64,000 nt of DNA from Phaeosaccion multiseriatum (lineage: Eukaryota; Ochrophyta, other classes). The position numbers were made by a program, and so were the translations under genes. Shown in pieces: positions 36,919 through 49,095 of this stretch. Every line of letters starts with the position of its first letter. Position 1 is the stretch's first letter. The stretch covers positions 2,852,001-2,916,000 of the forward strand of contig OZ218950.1 of the NCBI GenBank assembly GCA_965112735.1, given 5' to 3'. A model generated the notes under the pieces. That model saw only the letters and a program-made list of their open reading frames with translations, did no database searches and was not told the DNA's origin.

Positions 36919-37275
36919 AAGTTCTTCAGGGGCGTGAGTGGCACAGCTGGTACCAGCAAGGAAGGAGCGACTGAAAGCCTTCTTGGCCGAGAGCAAAGCA
37001 GGGTGGGGAGAGACACCAAGCAACAAGGGAGAAGACTCTCCAAATCTCATTGTCTCAACCTTGCTTGCTTGTTCTTCGTCTTATCATGCAGGAGTGAGAT
37101 TGTCCTTGAGGGCATTGGGAAGGGCTTAGTAGCTACATTACAACCATCGATGACATGGAATGACTTCCAGCGGCGCCGGCCGGCCGGGCGACGAATGGCG
37201 ACCACCACAAGACAGTCAGGAGACTAAAGGAAAGGGAGACTGAGATGCAGATGTCTGCTGATGAGTCTGATGGTC

Positions 37276-37377
37276 GGCCCCTCCTGACAAGGTTGCTCTG
37301 AGGGCCCACCAGGCAGGTTCCAGGTTCTGGCCTGGCTGGGTCGCCTCAGCCAGAACCTTGCTTGTCAGGCAGGGGCC
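37276..37377. mobile_element. Short foldback element related to the one at 23878
   Basis: The left end GGCCCCTCCTGACAAGGTT and the inverted right end (AACCTTGCTTGTCAGGCAGG then GGCC) resemble the termini of the 23878 element with small insertions. The core shares CAGGTTCCAGGTTCTGG and GGCTGGGTCGCCTCAG. At 102 bp it is about half the length and lies inside the transposon block. Confidence 0.7.
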
Positions 37378-37892
37378 GATGATGGGACCTCTGACATCGA
37401 GCCTGGTGGTAGCTAGTGGCTGGAGATGACGGCAACCAACACTGAGAAGGGGGGTAGAGCAGCGACATTTGATGGAGAGCAGCAGAAGGGACCACTCTCA
37501 CGTGTAACACCGTGAGGCGTCGAGGCAGGAGCGAGAGCCACCACCATCACCACGAGCAGCAGCAGCATCAGCTGCATTTGCAGCAGAAGCGGCAGCAGCA
37601 GCGACGAGCGGGGGCGAGGATGAGGAGTATGCTGCTGCGAAGGCACGAAGAGCAGCAGACAGCATGGAGGAATCTCCTGATGGGTGGCACCAAAACCCCG
37701 AAAGGTAAAACTCTTCGACACTTATGCCACAGCAGTCTGCGGTCGCGACTGCAGCAAAGGCCATTGGGTGATCTGCGGAGCGTGGAGGATGCGAAGGGGA
37801 CGCCGCTGTCGAAGCGAGCACGGCATGATTTAGCGCAGAGGGTCAGGCTCGCCACCCCGGCTGCCATCACCTCCGTCAGCCAGCAGCCAGTC

Positions 37893-38663
37893 AATGGCCC
37901 AAGCAGTGGGAGTTGCTACATTCGTGGCATCAGGAGGCTGGATTCAAGGCTTCAAGCGCCACCACCCAAGTGTAGTGACGCGGTGGGCCCAGCCCCTTGA
38001 GCTCATGAGGGGGCGGGGCTGCAACGACGAGCCAAGAAGGCAGGCACACATTGCCACTGCGAACGCATCACCTGGCTCTGACCTGGAACAGTCCTTGCCC
38101 GCCACAGCAGAGGTCCATTCCACGGAGAGCGGATACATCACCGACGAGCTGCCTGGACAAATGCCGTTGTGCCGTTCCCCATCAAGCAGAAGCGAGCCCG
38201 CCTGCAAGAGCTGGCGGGGCGGGATATCCCGATTTTGCTCCTGGTGGATGGCTATGGTTCGCACACGATGACCCCGGATGCTCTTGACGCTCTGCGCCAA
38301 GCCGGTATCATCTGCTTATGCTCGCCCGCGCACACATCACACATCGGGGGAATTCCAGCCTCTGGCTGCACGTCAAAGGCTTTCGCCCTTTCAAGGCCAC
38401 TCTGGTGAGGGCCGGTCTCTCCCGCTGGCAGCGACTCTGGGCTTTCATCAACGCCTACGCCAGCACGTCTCAGCCAAGTGCGTAAGAACACCCCCGACAA
38501 GTCCCGCCCCGACAAGTCGGCCAAGGAACAAGAGCTTCTCGCAGGCCGCAGCGACATTCCCATCCGCCAGGCAGGGGGGCAAGGGGGGGGGAGAGTGCTG
38601 GTGAGCGAGAGGCCCTGTTCGCTGGCGCTGCAGACGTGGCTGGAGAGGACACGGAGGGAGATG
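37893..38663 (+). pseudogene. Broken pogo/Tigger-like DDE transposase
   Basis: Fragments of one transposase appear in different frames. At about 37920 a CENP-B-type HTH segment reads FVASGGWIQGFKRHHPSVV. At about 38219 a DDE segment reads DIPILLLVDGYGSHTMTPDA, followed by GIICLCSPAHTSH, the usual strand with the second Asp and the 'P.HTSH' motif. At about 38360 the continuation LHVKGFRPFKATLVRAG is in another frame. At least two frameshifts separate these parts, so no active protein is expected. The C-terminal stretch after 38478 (NTPDKSRPDKSAKEQEL) may be its tail. The family is identified from motif order only. Confidence 0.66.
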
Positions 38664-38759
38664 TGACGGGGGTGGGGAGCGGACGAAGGGCCGAGAGCGT
38701 AATTGATGGAGATGTGACGGGGGTGGGGAGCGGACGAAGGGCCGAGAGCGTCATTGATG
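38658..38759. repeat. 51-bp tandem duplication
   Basis: Two adjacent 51-bp units (38658-38708 and 38709-38759) starting GAGATGTGACGGGGGTGGGG are nearly identical, differing in GTAATTGATG versus GTCATTGATG. Confidence 0.9.
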
Positions 38760-39385
38760 AGTCATTGACGTCACGAGCAAAGAGGGAGGTGAAGACAGTC
38801 GGTCGGCGTTAGAGGCGATGCAGGAGGAGGACGAGGGAACAGGCGTATCGGTGGACGAAGGAGAGACCAAACAATCGGACGAAGGACACGAGAGGGCAAG
38901 AGAAGGACGACGACGTGGCACTAGTCTCGGCCGGGCACCGAGTCTGATCATCCGAGTCTCGAGCGGGCAGAAAAGTCGAAGAAAGAAGAAAGAAAGGGGG
39001 TTTGGTCCGCCCCGTACGTAACCTTATCAAATTCGGTCTTCCTTATTTTGCTCGGTAAAACAGCAAGGCACAAGAGAAAGAGAAAGAGGAAGAAGCAAGA
39101 GCGGCACCAAGAGCACTAATACATCTCAGGGGGGTTGGGGGGGGGGGGGGTAGGAGGTGTTGTCCTTTAAAGGTGTGTCCGTTGGGGCAGGGATTACTCT
39201 TAACGATCGCCAGAGTTGATTGAGGCCGGTAAAGAGAAAATGGAGCAAAAACAGGCTCCAACCAATGGTTGACAGAAATGCGGAAGGGAGGGTGTTGCTC
39301 AAGGAGGGGTGAAGAAACGTGAAGGGCCTAAGCCTCTACTCCTCAACGGGCAGGAAGGAGGAGGTCTATTTCCTGGTAGCTCAAC
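38760..39385 (+). other. Region upstream of the kinase gene
   Basis: About 625 bp without a supported gene. It contains a GAGGACGAGGGAACAGG purine-rich segment, a G-run near 39135 and ordinary flanking sequence. It probably includes the kinase promoter and 5' UTR. Confidence 0.4.
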
Positions 39386-40789
39386 ATGGGTTGTTCCTCG
39401 TCCTCACCCCTGACGCCCGAGTGTCCGCACGACCTGAAGGTAACAGCCGGTTGCTTGCCCCCCCACTCCCCCACTCTTCTACGCCTACTCTATTCCTACT
39501 GCTGCATAACTGCTACAGCGCACCTGACTCCCCTCCTTGCCCTTCACTCGCCAACATCCATAACCAGCAACAGCAGCAACAACAACAGCAGCAGCACCAG
39601 CAGCAGCGGCGGCAGCAGCAGCGGCCGCAGCAGAACATCGAGCATCCCCGCCACCCTCTCGCCGTGAAGCAGGCACCGTGTCTAGGAGCTGTCCCACTCC
39701 CCCTCCCTTATACGGATGAGTTGGATTCCACTTTGAGCACCAACGACACGGGGGTCGCTGCGGCCCCAGCTGAGGAATCCAGAGAAAGATTCAGCTATGA
39801 GGACGGATCCTCTCGTCGAGAGAGCACAGGCAGCGCGAGCACGGCCTCGGACGCCCTCTCATCAGGGGGATTCCAGAGTATGCCCTACCTGCATTTCCGC
39901 GCCCAGCAGTACGCACAGCAGCAGCAGCAGCAGCAGCGGCAGCAGCAGTCGCGGGAGGAGGATCAGCAGCAACAGCAGCACCAGGAGGAGCAGCAGCAGC
40001 AGCAGGAGCAGCAGGAGCAGCAGGAGCAGCAGCAGCAGCAGCAGGAGGAGGATCGAGTACCGAGGAGGCGGGCGAGCCACAGTCGGAGTAGCAGCGGCGG
40101 CAGTGCTTCTTCAAGCAGCCGCCATAGTCGGAGAACACCCCACTTGGAAGGAGGAGGAGAGGAGGGTCAGCAACAGCAGCTGCAACAGCAGCATCAGAAG
40201 CAAGACTGGTCACCAGAGCAAGTGCCGAGGAGGCGTGGGAGCCATAGTCGGAGTAACAGTAGCGGCAGTGCTGCTTCAAGCAGCCGCCACCGTCGGGGAA
40301 CCCTGCTAGGCGACAGCAGGCGCTTGGACGACAGCAACATAATGGGCAGGCGTTATCTCTCGGAGTCCGGCTTTGATTACAGTGGGTCCGGCGGGTGGTA
40401 TGGCGGCTGGGTGGAGGAGGGGGAACAAGGAGAAAGAGGAGGAGTGGGCCAGCAGCATTTCGATGATCGGTACACTTTCCATTTCCAACCTCCTTTGCCA
40501 GCCTCGTTTGAGCACAGAGGGAGCATGTCCAACCACCATGGAGAAAGGTTTTGCGGTAGCATGGTGGATGGAGGATATGACAGGGTCCGGGCGACGACGG
40601 AGCCAAGGCTCTCTGCTTCTGACCATCACCAGCCTTCTGCGCGAATGAGCTATGCGACAGATATTGCCCCACGACTGAGCTACACCACTCTGTCTGTGGA
40701 CGACGAGTCGGCCTTCACGCGCAGCTCAGCGGCGGAAACCGTTCCCGTGTCTCCCATGCACAACCACCTGCAGCGGAGGCAGCAGCAAT

Positions 40790-40832
<43 letters not shown>

Positions 40833-43800
40833 CCATTATCACCACCAGCGGGTAGATGATCACCACCCCCTCAGCGGCTCTGCGGCGACAACCCGTGCCC
40901 ACCGCGGCGGCGAAGATGGTGTGGATGTTGGTCCTTGTTCCTCTGCTGTTGATGCCCCGTCTCCTTCCTCCCCTCATGCTGCTGCTTCTGTGGCTAGCAG
41001 GAGGTTTCCAGGAGGGCCGAATGACAACAACAGCATCGGCTTTAGCAGCGCGTGTAGCGGGAGCAGCGGTGGCGATGGTGCCACCATTCGACATGGCGGC
41101 AGCAGCACCGGCGAGGGAAGCACCGGCGAGGGAAGCACCGGCGAGATCGAAGCGGGCGGGGGGTATGCCATGAGTGCGCAGCAGGAAGCGCAGCCAAGTA
41201 ATGAGGAGGAGGGCGAGGGGGCGGGGAGGCAAGAGCACGATCTGCCATTCCCCCCGCAGCAGTCTTCTGCTGTTCCGACGCCTCCCCCCAGCTCGCGACA
41301 CCCGTCCTTGATGATTCACATCAACCACAGCATGACCGACGGCTCCATGTCTTCCCCGGGGGGGGGCACACTCGAGTACCTTCTGGACAGCGCGGGGAGC
41401 CTCGTGGGGGCTCACGGGGCTGGAGGAGGACGAAAAGGAGGAGGAGGAGGAGGAGGAGGAGGAGGAGGAGAAGGGGAGAGTATGGATGGCCTCTTCCCCC
41501 CTTCTCTCCCGCAGTTGCAGCAGCGGCAGCGGGCTTCTTCGACGGTTGTCCTCAGCAGCTGCGAAAGTGGCAGTGGTGGGCGCGGCCGTGATTTTGAGGG
41601 CCCCGTTGTGGTACGCACATCAAGCGTGCCTCCAAGAATGTCTGCCTCTGCCGTGCTGTTGAAGGGAGGAGGAGGAGGAGGAGGAGGGAGAGGAAGAGGA
41701 GGAGGGAGAGGAGGAGGAGGAGGAGGAGTAAGGGGGGGGCAGCCTCCTTCCAGCAATCTTGTGAAGCAAGACCAGAATCTCGTAGCGAGCATTAGTGACC
41801 GACTCATTCAGGGCGAGAACCTGGGCAAGGGAACCACGAGTCTTGTGTACAAGGCACTGGACATCCTCACGCTCACGCCTGTGGCGGTGAAGGTGATGCA
41901 CGTGGGGAAGGACTTGCAACAGAGGAAGCAGGTCAGTCCAGTCAGTCAATCACCGACCTATCTGCTTACCCCTCCATCAGCCTGTTCTTTCTTGTGCGTG
42001 CTGATATCGATCCACGGCTTCATCTCACTCATCGACCGCTCGTGCTGCTGAACTGAAACTGAAACTGACCCCATGATAACCAGGTCTACCAGGAGATGTC
42101 TGCTTTCTCCACGCAAAAGATGCCCTTGCTGGACCCAGGCTTCGCCCCCGAGTGCGGCCAGATGAGGTGCCCCTACATTCCGAGGTCAGTCCGTTTCGTT
42201 CGTTCGGTCGGTCCGTCCGTCAGTCAGAGAGAGCCCAAGGGGAACTGAGGGTTGGAGGTGATTTCATGCAAGACTCCATAGTCGATAGTCGCTCGGACTG
42301 GACGTGGGGGGTGGGGGTGGGGGCACTGACACTGTCCTAGATGGACATGTCGACCATGGAGTAGGTGTTGGTCATGGCACACGCTCCCTCCGCCCCTGGG
42401 GCCTTATGGGTACTCTCGACACCCTCGCCTTACCTTACCTGCGGACACATCCGTGTGCACACCTTCCCTCGTCCCTTCGCCCCTCCCCCCCCCTCTCTCT
42501 TTCTCTCTCTCGCTTTCCTCTTGACTGCTGATGTACCGCACTTTCGCCCCTTTCTTCGCCCGTCTCGTCCGTCCCTCTCTCTCTCTCTCTCTCGCTGCTC
42601 TCTCAGCTACTTCGGGAGCACCTCCCACAAGGAGGCGAGTACCATCACTATCGTCACTGAGTATGAGGACCTTGGCAGCCTGGCGGACTGGTGCGGAGCG
42701 GGCATGCCCACCCCAGAGCCCTTCCTGGCCCATGTCGCTTTCTCGTAAGTGTGTGTGTGTGTGTGTGCGTGCACGTGTATGTGTACGTGTGTGCGTTCGC
42801 GTGAGTGTTGTGTGTGTATGTGCGCGTGCTGCACATTCTTGCTTGTCGACTGGCCTTGGGTCCCACTAACTCACTCGCATGTTGTCCCCTCCGGACCTGA
42901 CCTGATACTCCGTCTGCCGGCGCACGAATATGAATGACTGACGGCCTCCCTCATCCCCCCCCTCCGTCTCTCCTCCCTCCCTTCCCCCCTCCCCTTCCCT
43001 CCCTCCGTCCTCCCTGTCTCCTCCCACCCTCCCTCCCTCCCACGCTCCCACCCCTCCTCCCTCACAGATGCCTGCAAGCCATGATGTTCATCCACGAGCG
43101 GGGCAAGATTCACAGAGACATAAAACCTGCCAACATTCTGCTTGAAAGTGTGCCAGGGGCAGGCTTCCTCTCCTCCAGTCCCGCCCCTCTGCACGGCTCG
43201 GCCTCCGGGGGTGGCATCACCCGAAGACACCATTACCCCGATCCCCCCCCGCGGAGAGGAGAAGGAGGAGACGCATTGCGGCAATCTTCGTCAAAGTTGG
43301 GGTCGCTACGCCGGTCGGACGAAGGCCAAGGGTCGGTTGGATCCGTCTCTCTCCCCGGACCGGACTCATTCGTGGGTACCGGCACCAGTATGGGTACCGG
43401 CACCAGTGTACTGAGCCGCTCGCTGTCGGGTCACTCGCTGCTCTCGGTGGACCACCCTCCTCCTCCCCACCCTCGCCACATGTTCTCTTCAGCCACTACA
43501 GCGACGAGTACTTCCCAGCACCGCGAGCAGCAGTATCAGCTGGAGCAACAAGGGAAGGCGCTGCTGGAAGCACCGTCGCCCCGAGAGCAGCAGCAGGAGC
43601 AGCAGCAGCAGCAGCCCACCTTGCCGAGTCCCACTTCTGGGTTGCCCTCATCTTCTTCCGGAGGGCGGCTGTCACGTAAGTGGCGATCGTGCCTCACGGG
43701 CACGGGCAAGGAAGATTCGCCTCTCTCCATATCCCCGCGTGGTGTCCATCGGACTGGCTCCTCCGCCTCGTCATGTCGCCCCCACCGGTCGTCGCCAAAT

Positions 43801-45789
43801 GTCAATACGAGGGAGGCTCAGGGTTGGGAGGCCCCCGACTCTCCTCCAGGCTTGGACAGACTGGGGCGGTCAAGCGAGATTCAGCAGCAGGGGCAAGGAG
43901 GACAAGGAGGGGGGGCAAGTCAAGTAGGAGGCGATCTGGAGTTTGTGGGCGACGACGATGGCACGTCAAGTGCAGGACTGAGTCAAGCCTCAGTGGTCTC
44001 GTCTTGGAAGAGGCGGCAATTGTGGCAGCAGCAGGTGGGGGGCAGTAGGAGGAGAAGCGACAGCAACAGCAGCAGTAGCTTCAACAGGAGCATCAACAGT
44101 CTTCGTAGCTTCGACAGGAGCAACAACAGTCTTCGTAGTGGGGATCAAGGTGGTGGGGGTGCGTGTGACGTTCATGCTGCGACTGCTGCTGCTGGTGCTT
44201 CTGCTGCTACATCTGGTGTGCACAGTGCGGCATCGGTTGGTGTCAAGCTCTCTGACTTTGGCCTGGCAGTCATGACGAGAATGACTGATCAAGGAACGTC
44301 GACAACAACAGCAACAACAACGACGACGAGTGGTCGGGCTCCCGCCGCCACTGCCACCACCAAAGTCCCAGGGGGGACAGGGGGACGAGTGGCTGGATTC
44401 GGCCTCGACGCGCTGGACCCGTGGAAGGCTCGGAGGAGCGGGGGCGGGGGGGGGGATCCCGGAATAGGCTCCATCGGAGGTACTATGCGCTTCATGAGCC
44501 CCGAAAGGCTGAGTGTGGAGCCGTACGGCTTCAACGCGGATGTGTGGTCGCTGGCGCTGACGCTCGCCACGGCGCTGAATGGAGGGGACTGTCCGATCCC
44601 ACTCATGGCCAACGAGTTTGACCAGCTTGTGTGTGTCGAGCGGGTAGGGGCCCTGGTGTGTGGCTGCAGCAAGTGCAGCACCAAGCCGAGGCGGAAATCC
44701 GCTTGTTCCTGGCCCTCTTTGCCTATGCAGCAGGACGAGCAACAGGAGCAACAGCAGATCCTCGACTGGAGCAGCACAAGTAGCAGCAACGGCAACAACA
44801 CCAACAACGGGGGCGGCTCCTCCTCCGTTGCTCCTTCGCCATTGGCGCTTTTACTACCGCAGATGGTGGACGATTCCCCCATGTCTGCCCCATTACCCTC
44901 AACCCCGCCGCCAGAGGCTCCCTCACCGCTGGCACTTTCAGTACCTGTGGTGGGCGAGCCTTCCTACCCCATCGCCCGCCCAACAGTATCACTGGCCAAG
45001 GCGGCATCGATGGCGGCAGGAGTGGCGGCGGCCACGACGGCAGCAGCAGCGGTTGGTGGTACAGTAGATGCGTCCCCTGTCGCTGTCGCTGTTGTGACCT
45101 CCACGACCAATACCGCTACCACTACCACTGCCGCTAACGTAGAGCAGCGGGTGGCCACAGACTGCAAGATTCCGATCGGCAGGAGTGCTTCCTCCAAGTA
45201 CATTGAGTCATTGGATTCCGCCGCAGCGCTGTATGGCTCCTCCTCGTCCTTGGAGAGAGGCATGGCAAGACCTGCCGTGTACGACAAAATGGGGCCTCAA
45301 CTCAGAGACTTCTTGTGCCAATGCTTGGAGGTGAGTGAGGGAGGGACGGAGGAAGGAAGGAAGGAAGGAAGGGAAAGAGGGCTTAAGTCGGTTGGTTTCA
45401 GTCGGTTGTGACACATGCAATATTATGCCTCCTTTCTTTTATATTTCTAGGCCTGTCTATATGTATCTATCGATCGACAGATTGTAAGTCGATTGCTCAT
45501 TCATTCCTCTGAATGCTCAACGTTACGCGCACACTGTACAGGGCAACCCCAAGCTACGGCCCGAGGCCGTGGAGTTGCTCAAACACCCCTTCTTGGAGCT
45601 CAGGAAGGAGTGGGAGGTGAGTGAATACTGCAGCTGCTACTTGCTGCACTACTACTGCTACTGCACTGCTACTGCACTGCTGCTGCTTCTCCTCTACTTG
45701 GTGTACTGGACGTAAGCTTTCGCTCGTGTCTAGATCCCGCCCGACTTTCTCTTTTTATTGTGGACTCATAGCATACTCTTGGCTCTCTG

Positions 45790-45820
<31 letters not shown>

Positions 45821-46478
45821 CTGTCTCTATCTGTCTGTGTGTGTCTCTCTCTCTCTCCTCCTGTTGGTCTGGTCTCGTCTGGTACCGTGCCTGCCACTTT
45901 CCCCTCGTCAGTCCAACTGCCCGGAAGTGCTGGCCGCCGTGGATAGACGCCGCAAGGCCAAGGCACAAGCCTCCGGTGCCGCCGTCGCCGCCGCCGACCT
46001 TGTGGACAGAGTCGTGCACAGCAGATTCCAAAAGGGTAAGAAAGAGGCATGTTGTTCTTTTGTGCATTGTGCCTTATCCCTCCCCCAATGGATCGATGAC
46101 CCGAACCCCAGCACCGTGGCACTTTATACTATTCCTGCTCCCTCTTTTCCCTCTCCTCTCTCTCTCCCTCACCCTCCTCTCTCTCCCTCTCTCTCTTCCT
46201 GTGTGTGTGTGTGTTATTTCCCTTTCTATCGCATCGCCAAAGGCCTGTACCTGAACTGGGACCAAGACAGTGCCATCACGGGCACTCAACTTGCCTACGA
46301 CCTCGCCATACCCGAGGATGAGCTTAAGGCACTCTTCAACGAGGCATGCGCGGTGAGTGAGGCACAGGGAGAGAGGGAGAAGGGGGGTTGGGCTTTCTTT
46401 CTTGCGCTGTGCTTGTGCTAACCCTTTTGCTTGCTTGTTTTGCTCTTTTCTCAGAGGCGCAGCAAGGAGGTGAGGTGA
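39386..46478 (+). CDS. Protein kinase (STE/MAP2K-like core) with giant insertions, about 1,750 aa
   Basis: Exons are 39386-39439, ~39568-41931, 42084-42184, 42607-42744, 43068-45330, 45542-45616, 45912-46035, 46243-46352 and 46455-46478. The first exon starts MGCSSSSPL, a candidate N-myristoylation and palmitoylation signal. The exon 2 acceptor lies in a CAG tract and is approximate. About 750 low-complexity residues (Gln, Ser, Gly) precede the kinase core. The core has a G-loop (LGKGTTSLVYKA), Lys in VAVKVMHV, HRDIKPANILL, LSDFGLAV, GGTMRFMSPERL and ADVWSLALTLATAL, then LRPEAVELLKHPF. The PERL and DVWS motifs recall MAP2K/STE kinases. Roughly 370 residues are inserted between HRD and DFG, and over 200 before the last helices. 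Catalytic residues are intact, so activity is plausible. Substrate is unknown. The same frame continues open beyond the stop. Confidence 0.8.
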
Positions 46479-46725
46479 GCGAGCGGCAGTCTTGGCAGCC
46501 TTCCCGACATTGGAGAGACTTTATCCTTGTCGAGTAGGGGCGGAGGAACAGACGAGGGAGACTCTTCAGGCGGAGGACCCAACCTGACGATTGGCCATCG
46601 TCGGTCTTCTTCGTCGGAGCCAACACAGCGACTCTACTCGTCTCCTCCTCCCCCAGAGCCCTTGGGCATGGGGGTGAGGGGGTCAGAGTCTCATCCTCCT
46701 ACTCAGGGCTTAGGGTTGCTGCAGT
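46479..46725 (+). other. Open frame continuing after the kinase UGA
   Basis: After the in-frame TGA at 46476-46478 the same frame stays open for 82 codons to the TAG at 46725-46727, encoding a Ser/Gly/Pro-rich stretch including GGGPNLTIGHRRSSSSEP. It could be a readthrough or alternatively spliced C-terminus, or chance. Confidence 0.35.
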
Positions 46726-46739
46726 AGAGGGAAGCTGAG

Positions 46740-47178
46740 TGAGCCCTTTGACGAGGGAGGGGGCGATTATGGATATAGTTCCGTTCACCCTCTTTCAATG
46801 GTCAGTCAGTCTGGCAGTCAGGCAGTTTCGTCAGTTTGAAACTGACAGACTGACTGACAGTGTACATATTATCGATATGGACAGTGGTGGCTCTGCCAAA
46901 CTCGTCCTTCTATTCTTCTTTCCAAAGAAGGAAAAGGAAGCACAAACCCTTATGGAGTACTTTGCGTTCACTCTTTTGGGGGATTGGATCAGAATCTCTA
47001 TGACACAAAAAACTCTATTTCTCTTTTCTTCTTTTTTATTACTTGTATTGTATACGTTTTTCGCTCTATACAGTGCGACAAAATTTCACGTCATTTTACT
47101 TCCTTTGTGTACACGTCCACCCGCCCCCGACCCGACCCGAGAAGGAGTTGACTACAGTCAGAAAGAAAGAGGGATGAC
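46740..47178. other. AT-rich convergent intergenic region with a hairpin
   Basis: It lies between convergent genes. An imperfect inverted repeat at about 46800-46860 (CAGTCAGTCTGGCAGT versus ACTGACAGACTGACTG) can form a hairpin. AT-rich sequence follows at 47020-47100. No gene is seen. Confidence 0.45.
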
Positions 47179-47458
47179 TCAAATGGCATTTCCGGCTGAA
47201 TCGAACCCCTCGTCGAGCATGGCGTCCAACGAGCCCGTGCTGCTCGAGCCGGAGGGGGCCCGCTGCTCCCGCTCCGACGGCGGCTCGGCAGCCTGCAGGG
47301 GCCCTTGCGACACTTTCTGGTCCAAGGAGGAGGCCAATGGCGGAGGACTATTGCTGCCGTCACCGCTCACGCCACTGCTGTCCATTCCAATCCCTGTCCC
47401 CGTTCCGATGTCGCCGCTGTTGCTGCGTGTGTTGCTCTTGCTGTTACTGGTGTTGATG

Positions 47459-47508
<50 letters not shown>

Positions 47509-48259
47509 CGTGGTTGTGGTGGTGGCGGTCGTGGTGGAGGGGTCATGTTTAGAGCTTGATAATGATGATGATGCGTCGGCAGCAGCAGCCGCAGTAGGCG
47601 TAGGAGGAGGAGGAGGAGGAGGAGGAGGGTAACTTTGCACGGGCTGCTCGCCGAAGCCTCCACCGTCATTCGCTGCCACCCGAGCACCACCACTACCACC
47701 ACCACCGCCAACACCGTAACCACCACCACCGCTGACGGCAGATGGTGGTGCAGCCGTGTACGAGGACTGAGGAGTAACCGCAGGCCTACTACCGCCGCCT
47801 CCAAGATGGGCCTCTCGCGGGTGAGGGGGAAGGCTGCTAACGCCACCAAAGCCCGAGGCTGCTGAGCTCGCTCCTTGTGTCTTCACTCCTCTCGTCAGAG
47901 GCCTTACCCAAGCAAAAGAACACAAGTCGCAATCGTAGGCACATGCCCATCAGGCACACAACAGGCACAGGTACAGTACATGAGGTCGAGTTGAGTGGAG
48001 AGCAGTGCATCAGAGCAGCAAGGAGGCACACGCAGCACAAAGCAAGTCGCTCGCTCGAGTAAAGCGAACGAGTGCTTGGCGCCTTACCCTGAGGCCCGAC
48101 ATGGGCTCATCATCAACACGCCACCTTTTTCCATACACACTCACACTTGGCTTTCAAGAGAAGAAAACGTCACGGCTTGATCCAGCGGCGCAATATCTGG
48201 GCTGACTGGTGGGAACACTGGTGCGTAGACTCGGGGTTGGTATTGCTGGTGCTGCTGCC

Positions 48260-48290
<31 letters not shown>

Positions 48291-48799
48291 TTGTTGTTGT
48301 TGCTGTTGTTGTTGTTGTTGTTCCAAACCCTCTGACATGGAGCCGCTGCTGTTGCTACCGCTGTGTGTAATTCTCCGAAAGTTATCCTCCACCCCTCTAG
48401 CGGCAACGGGGTAGTAAGAGCCCCCTCCTGCTCCTCCTGCTACACCTGCCGGTGCTGAGAATCGGCTGGACGCTTGCACAGACGTCTGCATATTCGCATT
48501 CCAAAGAGACAAGGCAAGACAAAACGAAGCCATAGAAGCGGGTGTGAGGCGACAAGGGAGGGGGGGGGGACTGGGTGAGACGGGGGAAGGGGGGCAGGCC
48601 AGATACACGCGTTGTGGAGGGGTCAGCCTTCCGTTTCTCTCACGACGGAAACCTTCGTCAGGCGATACACTCATATCACTTGCTTTTACCGCCCTCTCTT
48701 CTCTCTACCTATTATGGGGTAGAGCGGGATACGACAAAGGCAAGAGTCACGGCAGATAGCAGCGATTCATCGACGACACAGCACACGGCAGTCTACAAA

Positions 48800-48845
<46 letters not shown>

Positions 48846-49049
48846 CCTTCCTCCCACTTACGCTGCTGGTGTTGGTACTAACGCCGTGGGACAGCGTACA
48901 CTTGTGATCGCGATCCTCCTTCTCATGCCGCTGTTGGTGCTTCTTGACCTTCTCCAGCTGGTGGTGGTGGAACAGCATGCCCTTCTTGGGGCCATGTCTG
49001 TGGGTGTGTCTGCACTTGGCTGCGGTCGTGTGTGTGTGAAAGAGAAAGA

Positions 49050-49095
<46 letters not shown>

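Larger units (their letters stand above)
36500..38760 (+). mobile_element. Decayed transposon block (pogo/Tigger-like) with nested repeats
   Basis: This roughly 2.2-kb block between two intact genes contains a second R1 copy (36621-36918), a foldback element (37276-37377), a broken DDE transposase (about 37890-38470) and a 51-bp tandem duplication at its right side. Short open stretches before R1 (MMAEGMVPFLENERASD) and after it (KERLKAFLAESKAGWGE) look protein-like but match nothing I recognise. Outer termini could not be defined, so the limits are approximate. Confidence 0.6.

Noticed and set aside
36930-37010. Possible tRNA at GGGGCGTGAGTGGCACAGCT
   Set aside because: It has a D-arm-like AGCTGGTA but no B-box (GGTTCGA-type) and no plausible anticodon or acceptor pairing.
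44226-44262. GGTTGGTGTCAAGC in the kinase, resembling the 13-bp motif
   Set aside because: It encodes the conserved VKLSDFG strand and lacks the ATAC part.
47305-47559. Plus-strand open frame opposite the C-terminus of the Gln-rich protein
   Set aside because: It is antisense to Ser/Thr/Asn-rich coding repeats and has no independent support.
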